A stretch of DNA of 64,000 nucleotides, taken from contig OY727100.1 in NCBI GenBank assembly GCA_963402885.1, positions 20,431,665-20,495,664 on the forward strand, in the 5' to 3' direction. The DNA is from Antedon bifida. Its lineage: Eukaryota > Echinodermata > Crinoidea > Comatulida > Antedonidae. The notes under the pieces are model-generated. The model saw only the letters and a program-made list of their open reading frames with translations, searched no databases and had not been told where the DNA came from. Position numbers and translations under genes: made by a program. Shown here piece by piece: positions 12,697-23,600 of the stretch; position 1 is the first letter of the stretch, and the number at the start of each line of letters is the position of its first letter.

Positions 12697-13879
12697 ATTT
12701 TTAGGTTTTCCATAGCACACTTTATGGTTTGATATATTATTTTAGCGCCCTCTATAGTTTTTTAAACCTCCCGATATTTCATTTTTTTCAAGTTGAGAAT
12801 AAAATTATGGGAAATCCCTGTCTGGCTAAACACAATTTGCAAAACAAAATAATTTTGGACAAATCAATAATACACCCCACAAAAATGAAAATCACTGTTT
12901 CTGGGTTTTCCCCCGACAAAATTAGCGTGGGTGGTAGACGCTTAGCTAGCCTAACTCTCTAACTAAATAAAACCCACTAAAAACTAGGCCTAAGCACTAC
13001 TGGCCCCCATTTCGTTAGCTGCTGGTTGTAAAGGCTAAATCTAATCTCCTTAAAATTAAGTAGAATGGGGCTATAGTTACCCCTCCTCTTCTGAACAGGT
13101 ATTCCTTCTGCTTAAATAAACTGGAGCTTCTATAAATTTGTAGGCGACTTGGGAAATCGGATACACCCACTTTTTTTAAACATCCCTGAACTGCAAAAAT
13201 AAAATGTTATGGAACGCCTGAAGTGCCAAAAAGGGTAATTACGTGACTCTTGTTTTTCATTTTGTTAGTATATACAGTGAAGATTGTTCTTATCATTAAT
13301 AATGCATACACCAAAATAATACTAAGATGTATAGTCACCAAAGAACATGAACAATTAAGATTAATAAAATCAGATTTTGAATAGGCCATTTTGTAGTTTT
13401 AATAAAGTCACCCGCATAAAAAAAAAAACTAAAACAAATAATGTTTTCACTTATAAAGACGACATAACGCGGTTAAATTCAACCCAAAATCCATTATTGT
13501 CTGGCAGCCAAATTCACTACTTTCTTGCTTTAAAACAGGCTCTGCATGTAAATAATTGTTTTTCCCGATCAATTTTTTGGTCAAAGTGAATAATTATTAT
13601 GGAACATTAAAATTAAAATGGCATATTCAACAACAAAAATGTTAAAATTTATTTTTCCAGGGAGACATGATACATCTTTAACGGTATTCGCTATGATCAT
13701 GTACACTATTTTCTGGAAGATGATATTTTGTATATAACATCGAACGGGAATTAGGCCTACAGTTTATGCCGACGTAATCCTCTATAACCTACTATAGTAG
13801 CAATAATAAAGAATAAGCCGAGAGTGATGGCTGCCTATAAGAATACAACATATTTAAGCCTGACACAAGATCGTTGTAG

Positions 13880-13911
13880 CAGGGAAGAGTTAACAATTTA
13901 ACTCTTCCCTG
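13880..13911. repeat. Perfect 32-base hairpin CAGGGA...TCCCTG
   Basis: Two 14-base arms beginning CAGGGAAGAGTTAA are exact inverted copies around a 4-base CAAT loop. A second palindrome with the same CAGGGA/TCCCTG ends lies at 22769-22792, inside another element. It may be a tiny terminal-repeat-only element or excision remnant. Confidence 0.7.
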
Positions 13912-14385
13912 GTTGTAGTGACCAGCGGCCATGCAATAGTATTATTAACAGAACATATAATTGATTAATCTGTAAATAATGGCACTGCATTATATCAAAA
14001 ATCAACCAATCATCAGTTTAAATATCAATGTCATGATGGATTACGTCCTTGAATGCGATCGAAAATGAAACAAAAAAGTACAATTTTATTAAAATAATAA
14101 CGAATACTAATAATCGACACAGTGTTAATTTCTTGACAGAGAAGACAAAGGTAAGTAGCTTAACCATAACTAATTATAAATTTTAAAAAAGAAGACGAAG
14201 GAGAGATTGAAAAAATATTATATAATTGTTTCATTGATTGTGAAGATGACTATTATGATAATAAAGATAACTAAATGAAACGAGCCGACAGCGACGAAAA
14301 CAAAACTCATAATAGACTGAGATATCGAAGAAGAATCTTGTAAGAGATATATAACTTGTATTTATGTTAGGTATAAAAATGCTAA

Positions 14386-14507
14386 ATTCACACTTGTTCC
14401 GTTTCACGAAAAGGATCACGACGCCGCATTGTTAATAAACAATGGAAAATGTATACAGAATTAGAACGGCACTGTCTGCGGTTCCGTGAAACGGAACAAG
14501 CGTGAAT
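14386..14507. mobile_element. MITE with ATTCACACTTGTTCCGTTTCACG termini
   Basis: A 122-base element has near-perfect terminal inverted repeats of 23 bases (opening ATTCACACTTGTTCCG, closing with its inverse, one mismatch). It lies about 190 bases upstream of the D signal-peptide exon, so it may sit in the promoter or first intron of D. Non-coding. Confidence 0.7.
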
Positions 14508-14694
14508 GTATAGCTTTACTCTTTTGAAATAGATTTATCCTTCTGTTCTAGTTTGTTAGTTGTTAACGATTATTTACGATGATGATTTCATTATAGATAA
14601 TATCAACTTTATTCATGGAAGAAATATATAATAGATTTCCTCCATGCTGTAAACCAATATTACTAAAAAGTTTTTTTCTCTATTTTTTTTTCAG

Positions 14695-17600
14695 ATGGGT
14701 TTGAAGGGAATTTTATTTATTGTATATATACAATCTTTAGTCGGTAAGATAATTAAAATATAATTAAATATGATAATCAACAACTAAACGACAAATACAC
14801 TTTTTATTCAGCCAGTTACTATTGAACTATTTTTCAATAACCATTGATTACAAACGCATGAAACTAAAAACAGTTGGTTGAGAGCAGTTTTATTCTTTTA
14901 CTTGTTTGCATTATCTAGAATATATATTTTTTTAGGTTGAGACAGTACAGTTTTGAATTATCATTGGTAAAATATAAACAGTAGGATATGTTTGATATTT
15001 TAAAGCACATGGTCAAACGACCTTTAATCAGACAGCTAAAGAAGGCGATGCTGAAGTGGTGATAACTTGTGATTATTCACAATTTACTTCTACACCTGAT
15101 GCAATACAATGGGATGAACTAAATGAAGAAGTAACAATCAACCCAGGAATTGTGAATGATAAAAGGATGGAAAATGGACGTTTCCAGTTACACACTGCTC
15201 CTGGTGAAGCTAGTCTGGTGATCTTACATCCTTTGAGAAACGATTCTCACAGAATATTTAGATGCCAGATACAAACCGCAGATGGATTGATTAAATTATT
15301 AAGTCCATCTATGCTAACTGTATATTGTGAGTATAACAGATAATCATGATGTAGCCTGAAAAAAAAACACATCATAAACCGACATTCTTAATGAATTTAA
15401 AAAAAAATTGTAGGCCTATAATTGTAAATGTTCCCACGTCACGCCAATAGTATAACTCCGGAATTAGAGTTACATTTTCTTGAGTACCAATAGGCATAAT
15501 ACAATTTTTTTACACTTCTTTTTGTTGTAATTTGTGTTGACTACATCTTTATTTGTCTGCTGTCTAATTTGTTTTATACCTTTTCTCAGACTTGGATCAA
15601 CCACGTCTTAATGCCTCAGCAAGCACTGCTTATGAAGGTGAAACAGTCACATTTACTTGTAGTAAACCTGATGGTGATCCTATTCCTTACATTACTTGGT
15701 ATAACGATGGACAGAAGATAAATACCAACGGCAATGCCCTTAAGATTGAATCAGCCACTATGGATGACAGTGGTATATACACATGTAAAGCCGAGAGTGA
15801 TCATTTTAAGGGAGTTGATGCTAAAACTAGTGCCGGAAAACAGTTGGAAGTATTTTGTATGTAGAAAATATATGTTGTGGTATATTTGTTTGTATCTAAT
15901 GATAGCCAACTATTAAAGATATGAGCCGATCAAAAATATAGTTTTTATGTAATATACGGTAGTAATCTGAAGTTTCGATAAGTTGAATTAGAAAAAAATA
16001 CCACTGTTTGGTTTTCCTTTGTTTTGTTTTCTTGTAAAAATAAACTTTCTGTATCTATATTCTGAATACTTAAATTTTGAATATCCTTATTATTTTTTCT
16101 GCCCCTACTCCTCCACCTCTTGAATGTTTCATTTACTTTTATAATTTGCTTTGTTTATTAATAGTTTTCTTGTTCATCATTTACCATATATTGTACTGTA
16201 CTTCTAGAAAGGGTCCCATAATTAAAAATAACTTTTTGAATTTGCTTTGTTTATTAATAGTTTTCTTTCTTTCGTTTCTTTTTCTTTCATTTAGAGTCCT
16301 GTGGGTCTTCTTCTGTAAGGGCCCAGATATATTCATAACTAAATAAAGGTGTGATAAACTGAATCTGTAATAACAAGCTTAATTTTCTTGCTGTTAGGCC
16401 TACATCGATTCCAAAAGAATATTCATTTTCTTAAGCTTTAAGCTTTATCTTCCCTCATTAGATATGATCGCAACATTCAATCATGAAGATTGTTTTGCAA
16501 CCTGTACAGCAGAGGGCCATCCCAAGCCATCATCAGTATTGATATTACAAGATGGAGAAGTGGTTAAGAAAGGAGAAAATACAGCAACTATAGAAATTAA
16601 TGATGAGATATGTTCATCAAATCTTACATGTTATGCAGAGAATGAAAAACTTAATGCCTCTACATCACTTGAGAACTGTAGTCCCAAAGCAGATATGCCT
16701 ACAAATGGGCCTACAGAAAATTTGAAAGGTATGTCACCATACTGTATTTACCAAGTAATATGTGTTAGTGTCTGAATGATTACATTTCAACTTGTTAATC
16801 ATTCACCACTTTAGACAGTATTGAAAATAAATATTTGCAATGATTTCACAACCAAACTAACGGTTAATTCTTTTCTAAAGTTTTAGATGATTCGTTTCAA
16901 GTGGGTACGGTAGGCCTACTAATTGTGGCTATCATCATTGCATTCATTCTTGGTTCTGTTCTTACATGTTATATTGCTGTAAGTACTTTTTGTTTACAGT
17001 TTTAAGTCAAGATGATGAATAAACATTCCTTTAAGCACCCAACGAACAAACTAATACTTTTTATTGAAATTGTTTCTTTAGCAAAGACGATTAAGAGAAG
17101 TCCATTCAAAATATAAAAATCTTCAATGCCAAGTGAAAACTCAATCCAATGTTGACGTTTACAGCGAGCTCAACAGAGTCCAATTTAGGACAAGAACACA
17201 GGTAAAAAAACCTAAATACATTAATACTGAACTGATTTACAATCAATTTTGACAACTCTGTGGTTTGACGCTGTTGAAGTATTCCAACAAAACAGAATCA
17301 ATTGGAGAGTGAAATCATAATTTTCCAATATTCTATTGTTGTATCATGGATAAATTCCTCTATGGTTGTACTCAATAAACGTCTAAGTTGTTTTTGATTT
17401 GACAGAGTGAACAGCGGGAAAAAATCAACAACACGTTGCATCCAAGTGGGAATTAAGCTTAACAAAAAATAACGTTCAGTGTAGGCAAGATTCTGTTGAC
17501 ATTAATAAATATACCCAGTATATTTAATTATATCATAAGCAATCTAAACTTGTTTTTAAGTACCATGAATTTGTTAGTGACTAATAAACCTTCTTATATA

Positions 17601-17819
17601 CGACATAGCACATACATTGATAACATTTTACAATTAATTATTATTGCTATTGTTTGTTTGTTTTTTTAGGAAAGAAAAGAGATTGAAACCGAATGTCAAA
17701 CTCCTGAAAGTCCTATTTCTTCAAGTCAAGAGGTCATTTATGAAGAGCCTCGTGATTGTATTAAGTCACAGAAAGAAAGGGTTGCAGAACCACATTATAG
17801 TGAACAGTTATACGACTAA
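14695..17819 (+). CDS. Gene D: three-Ig type I receptor with tyrosine-motif tail
   Basis: Exons: 14695-14743 (signal peptide MGLKGILFIVYIQSLVG), 15006-15326 (Ig 1), 15590-15856 (Ig 2, VTFTCSKPDGDPIP, IYTCKAES), 16462-16728 (short Ig 3 and stalk), 16881-16978 (membrane helix GLLIVAIIIAFILGSVLTCY), 17082-17201 and 17670-17819 (tail), ending in TAA. Phases agree and give 423 residues. The Ig exons are close relatives of those in A, B and E. The tail carries YSEL (YxxL type), IYEEP and PHYSEQLYD, plausible SH2-binding sites if phosphorylated. An alternative terminal exon 17406-17456 (SEQREKINNTLHPSGN then stop) would truncate the tail and remove the last three tyrosines. Divergent from A, tail-to-tail with B. 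Role inferred: signalling immune-type receptor; ligand unknown. Confidence 0.86.
17406..17456 (+). other. Alternative terminal exon of D
   Basis: After a GACAG acceptor, phase 0 with the exon ending at 17201, this reads 16 codons and a TAA. Splicing here gives a shorter tail that keeps YSEL but lacks the IYEEP and HYSEQLY segment of 17670-17819. It is an inference from frame and acceptor only. Confidence 0.45.
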
Positions 17820-20321
17820 ACGTTCATCTCGAATAAGTGTTTAAGTTACAAATTAATGAATAGTAAAATTAGGGCCTAAGATAAGATAACCATGATTAAG
17901 TATGGTTGGTAGACATAGAAATTTGTAATTTGGAAGAGGTGAGCGATACCATCTTCTCTGTTAGACCTGTTTATTTCGAACCATGGAGGAAAAAATAAAA
18001 ATATTTTTTCCTCCATGTTCGAACAGACTGATTACAGACTGATTGTTATCGATAATTACTGCATTTTTTTTTACAAGTAGTTAATTAATGAAAACAAATT
18101 TTCAAATGAAGATCTGTTAATTGATAAAGTTTAAAACAATTCTTATGTAAATGTAACTTGTAGTAATAGAAACTGTATAGAAAGTCACACTGAAAACATC
18201 TTATGCAAATGAAAACAATAACTATTTTGTTCATCGTACCTTTATGATGATACAAGATACGAGGCCTACTCTGTGTAGTACAGGCGACTCATTTAAAGTT
18301 CTTTGTTAATACATATAACAACCAGTAGCATTCGAAATACTGTAAAACAGTGATGAACGCTGCTTACAAGTTACCGAGGTCTCAGCGCGGTTTATAATTC
18401 TGTGACAAATATGATGCTTTGTTACAGTATTTTGATAGCAATTATGTTACTGCTGCAACATAAACAAGTTGAAGAAGATTAGAAAAGTGTTATGTAAAAT
18501 ATTAATAGAAAGTAGTAGATACAGTAGTAACTTTAAACTTTCTCTCGCATCTTACATGCTTAATTCTACTTTGTTAACACATAAAACTATTATTGCAATT
18601 TATTAAAATGTTACTGATTGATTAACCTACTTATAGGCTCATCTGGCTAATTTGAAAACCTGTTCGTGTCGGGCCTTTTTAGGTTATATTGTATTGTATT
18701 ATGTTGATACTGGTCAAATAAACGAAACGAAGGACGAAAAGTCACACCGAACGATCGATTATGCAAACAAAGCTATACTTGTTTTCTTAATAGAAACTGT
18801 ATGAAAAAGTATGTGTTGTTGTACAGGCAACAAATGGCAAAAAATGGTATGTTGTTTAAATGTAATAAACAGTACCGTATTTTTCAGATATTTTATTAGT
18901 ATATCTAATGTTTTTTAGAAATCAATAGCTTTCCATTATTATACACTTTGTTTCTGAAACATGTGTAAACAAAATGTCGAAAGCTAACCGAAAATGAGCC
19001 CCGGAAAAATCTGACATAACAATCCGCAAATAAAAAAAAATATTGATATAAAAATGGAAAAACTTCAATGAACATCCAATTTCGTCGTTAATTATTCATA
19101 TTTCTTGTTCAATTTTATAAGCAATGCATTACTTTAAAATGTAGCATTTTTTACATTAGTGTACAGTACTGTAGGCCTACAAACCAACCTAAAACATTCC
19201 TTCAGGACGTTGAAGCTGCTGTAAACTGTGAAATCAACGACTTTGATACAAACACCTTAAAAATCAGCGCAACAAAACGTAAAATTAACTCGAAACGTAA
19301 ACATCAACAAAAGACGTTAAAAATCAACGAAATTTTCTTTTTTCACGATTAACGCTCTGCACTACTGTATTACAAATAATATATTATTGGCTGGCGTAGA
19401 AGTGAGACAACTTCCTTATATAAACAAAACTAAGCTCGCTTTGTGCAAATCGTACCGACATACAATAAAGTATTGTGTACTACTTTTGGGGCACATAAAC
19501 TAATACAATAAAAGACAATGACTATAGTATAATTTATTAATGCAAAATGAAATGAAGTACAGTGTAGTATACTATTCAATTAAAGACACAGATTCCTTAA
19601 ACTCATATGTGATGATGAAAAGTGTTTGACGAAAGCCTTGCGGTGGTAAAAACAGTTTCTATGTTTCAATGTTAGGCTTTACTTGGTCATATTCAAACAG
19701 ACTGAATTTCACTGTGGACAATTATAATGTTTAACATAAATGCGACATTTCTAATAATCTGTTTCCGGTATACATTAGTTATTTACTAAAATGTTGTAGT
19801 ATTCATCAGAACCAAAAAAGGTAGACTTTACTTTACTTTACTGTTCACATTTTATAAAAATATTACATCATAATAACAAGTATTTCAAAATGCATAAATA
19901 CAGAGAATTTTTTTCAACATTTTCTTTGATTTCAAGCACACAATTTGTATTAGTGATTTATTATTACTATAATTATTATTACTCTAATTATTATTAATAT
20001 ACTAATAAAAACTAATGAATGAATACATTATTATGGTACATTAACCTATCATAGACAAGTACATTATTAAGCAAGTCACTGGATTAAAAATAGTATTATA
20101 GTACACATTAAAATCAACATTCTAGATTTTACTGAAGAGTCTAAACTACTTGCTTCTCTAAAAACAATATTATTTTAATTATCTGTATTACAAATCAAGC
20201 AGTTTTTGTCACATGTATAACTCAACAACTGAAATTTGTCATTGATGTTATGTGGTTAATACAACACAAAAAAGAAAAAATACGATCTCCACCCCCACCC
20301 AACTTTCTCTTATCAGAATTT
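17820..20321. other. Tail-to-tail interval between D and B; no gene seen
   Basis: This holds the 3' ends of D (plus) and B (minus). There is a hairpin at about 17969-18026 with arms reading GAACCATGGAGGAAAAAA and its inverse around an A-rich loop. Near 18700 a stretch reading GGTCAAATAAACGAAACGAAG looks like a short LINE-type tail. Around 19220-19340 words such as AAAATCAACG recur. Nothing here looks coding. Confidence 0.5.
17969..18026. repeat. Inverted repeat about 160 bases after the D stop codon
   Basis: CTGTTTATTTCGAACCATGG and GGAAAAAAT on the left are mirrored by ATTTTTTCC and TCCATGTTCGAACAG on the right, with an A-rich loop. It lies within the probable 3' untranslated region of D, next to AATAAA-like sequence. 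It may be a small foldback element or part of the transcript end. Confidence 0.6.
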
Positions 20322-20630
20322 TTATATTTCTGTTTGCTTAATTTCTTTCTTAGAAATCAACTGCATTTCAATATTATACCCCTTTGTTTCTGAACCATAA
20401 TTGTAAACACACACTATTCCTTCTGCTTCTTCTTCCCCTTCTTTTACACTGTAGTAAGCTAGGTCAGATTCTTCTGCATTCACTGCACCTAGTGTGTACA
20501 ACTGAGACCAGGTTTTACAACCATCTTTACTTAAGTAAAGTGTAAGATCCTTATTTGTCTCATTTCCATGACTTGTCACTGCTACTTGGTAGAACTCATC
20601 TGTCTTGGTTGGTAAAAATACAATACCACT
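20322..20630 (-). other. Last sialidase exon of B (Asp box SKDGCKTW)
   Basis: After a TCTAG acceptor this reads 102 codons to TAA. SGIVFL aligns with the CQGSV.SF strand of NEU proteins, NKDLTLYL with RADLGAYL (the third triad arginine position is not Arg here), ESDLAYY with YSDL (the catalytic Tyr position is Glu), and the last strand VCVYNYGSE..NIEMQLI with the closing NEU strand. The same exon, with a frame-breaking change, ends gene C. Confidence 0.75.
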
Positions 20631-23600
20631 CTAGAAAATAAACAATTTAAAATGACATTTTAAAGCCAAATACAGCAGAAATAGTCTGGCAGCCAAATCT
20701 CTAAGAGATTTTAAATGACACCGTAATTTATGTACCATAAATAAGGCAAATATAGTTTAAATAATCATTGTGTATTGATAAATGCGAGTAAAAATAAGAC
20801 TATTAATTTATATACTATTTAAATATAAATTACTAAAAGTGCACATAGAAAGCGCAAATCTCGATCTATGCCTAGGCAACATAACCTCTCGTGTTTCTGG
20901 TGGAGGTAACACATACAATGTGTACGAGTGTAATGCATAAAGTAGTAGTGCTTTATAGAATATGACAAAGAAATGACAGTAGCCACTAGAGATACAAAAT
21001 AACATCGCATACCTGGCATTCGAGATTTGTCTCTTCTTTCTCATTCACAACATCAACTGTTTTACATCCATCCTTGCTGTTTATAATAAAAAGATGTGTA
21101 CTATCATCTTCCAATGTACAGATGATGTAAACTTGATCTTGACCATATTCAACAACCTACAGGTAATAAAAATCGTTATACAAGGTGTTAATTAAAAACA
21201 TTTTATTGTATGAAAAGAGAATTCACTCGTATTCTTACTTGTGTATGTATTCCTGATGTAACTTGTAGTTTAATAACATGTTCAATGTTACAGTTGTCAC
21301 CATCATCAGTACTTATTATTACAAGTAGGCTTCCTACAAAAACAACACAAATAATTTATATTTCTTATGACTGTTAATAGCTCATGACAGATGCAAAATT
21401 ACATCATATGTATTTTCATATAAAAGTATTAATGCTGGCCCAACAAAATATTTTCTGAATCATGTTTACTTTTCTGACAAATGTCCCAGTGTATACAATT
21501 TTTTGTGATATTACATTGAGTGTGAGTGTTTGGAAATGAAAAACACAACTTATTATTTAAAGACCCATTCCCTACAATTTGTGACGTTTTGTAAAAATAA
21601 TGCATATATATAACTTTAAAAACATTAAACCAGGTCATTCCTTGTCTTAAATGTAGCTCACGGTAAATATCCTCTCGTGGACGGTCTTTAGGCCTAGCCT
21701 AGCTAGGCTTAGTTTTGTAGGCCTAGCTGGTAAACATTGGTAATGTACGAACATCGTATGCTAGCTATAGGCCTAGCCTGACGTTGTATAGTTGCTGCAT
21801 TGATTGTCTTTCTGTTTTTGCCAGAATCCGTTGATATAAATTGGGGAAAACCGGTACTTTCACTGAAAAAGTCTTCCATTGTTTTGGCCTCACGATCAAT
21901 TGAAAAGTGGGTGAATTACAGAAGAAAAACGAAAATATCAATCTGTACACAATGCATGTTGGGATTTATAGCGGGACGCTAAAATTATTAGAATCCACTT
22001 ATTTTTCACATTTTTAAACGTTTAAAGACGAAAAAAGTTATCTCAATAGGACCATTTAGTATTTACTTTTACATTAAATGTACTTAGTGACCTTAAATGA
22101 GATAAAAAAAATGTAGGGAAGGGGACTTTAAACCAGGGTCAGGATAATTCTATAAAGAAATAGATTCTATTATTCAATAGCCTATTTTTATTTCTATAAA
22201 AAGTATTTATAGAAAATATGTGTGTTAAAATAAGTGAATGTCATGTGTAATGCCAGGGTCTGTTATAAAAAGCTAATACAATACAAGTACAGTCAACTCT
22301 CCCAATACCGGACTCTCCCAAAACCGGAATTCACGAAAAACCGGACTTTTTTGGAGGGCCCAATTTGTCCCTATTCTAAATGTACTGTAATTTATTATGA
22401 AAACCGGAATACCCAATTCCGGAATCCGGACAAATTATGAAGTACAAAACACGAAAATTAGCGTCTGAAAACCGGACGGACAGTTAAAAAACTCCAAATA
22501 TTTACGAAAACAACGTAACATCGTCGTCGCTGACTCTGATTCAATACATTCACAATATACAAAAGCTTTTAACCATACCCTGACCATGAAGTGCGCGACG
22601 TTTCGCGGGGTACGATCAAATAATGTTGCCATGGAGCGCTACACTGTGATTGACAGGTCAGTTCATTGTTAACCCACGAGGCGGCAATTGCTTTGTTCCG
22701 TATCGAACTGCGGTGGGCTAGGGCTTTTTCACATCGAAGCGCTATGTCTTAATGTCTATTGTTTTTAGCAGGGAGTTGTTAACAACTCCCTGTTTTTTAG
22801 CATATGAATTGTTCAAGTTCAATTTACATTCCACTTTGTGTCTTTGTTTTGTTTAAATTATTGTTAAATTCACAATTGCAATAGGACTTTAAAAAGGAAT
22901 GTTTCACTAAAAATGTGCATCATTATAAATTTGGAAATCATTATGGCAAAACGTAAACGGAATGAACTTGACTTAACTAGTGTTAATAAACTTTGAAATG
23001 TTACCAATTAATTATTGTGTCATTATTGCTTGGCTCGTTTACCTAATCAATTTTCATCATTGCTATCAAATTACGTCAAAATAAAGGAGCTTAAAAAACA
23101 TGCGGTCCAGGTGTGGGCGTTTTTATTTGATTATGACACCTCTGCACATGCACATCAATCAAAGCCCCGCTTTGCTATTTTTATCACCCATGCTGCTGGC
23201 TGCTAGCTAGCTCACGAAAAAAAAACAATAAACAGACCGAAATTATGTTCACCGTACGTACGTAGGCCTTTTTGCCGTTAAAAACACATTGAGAAACAAT
23301 AATTTACTATTGTAACATGTTTTATTGGTACAGTAAATAATGTAACTTTTAAAAAAGGTAAATTGAATCAGCTTAATATTAATAAAGTAGGCCTAGGCCT
23401 ATCAGTATTTATTTAATTAAAACTAGCTTGACACAATCATAGCCTAGGCCTTCCCTACGCTAGACCGCACCGGGCAGCATTCCGAACGGTGATTCAAAGC
23501 ATTTTCAGTGACAACGTGATGACTTTAAAAATATGTTTTCAGGAAACCGGACTTTCGAAAAACCGGAAAATATATGCCCGTCCAAGGGTGTCCGGTATTG

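Larger units (their letters stand above)
11240..14694. promoter_or_regulatory. Divergent interval between receptor genes A and D
   Basis: The signal-peptide exons of A (minus) and D (plus) face each other across this 3.5 kb. In both, the ATG lies directly after a 3' splice site (AG then ATG), so at least one 5' non-coding exon of each gene should lie here, together with the promoters. I cannot place a TATA box or start site with confidence. The interval also holds three MITEs (11645-11823, 12459-12696, 14386-14507) and a 32-base palindrome (13880-13911). No other gene is visible. Confidence 0.5.

Noticed and set aside
16077-16346. Open frame rich in Phe and Leu in a D intron
   Set aside because: Low-complexity T-rich sequence with a direct repeat (TTTGCTTTGTTTATTAATAG twice); no splice support.
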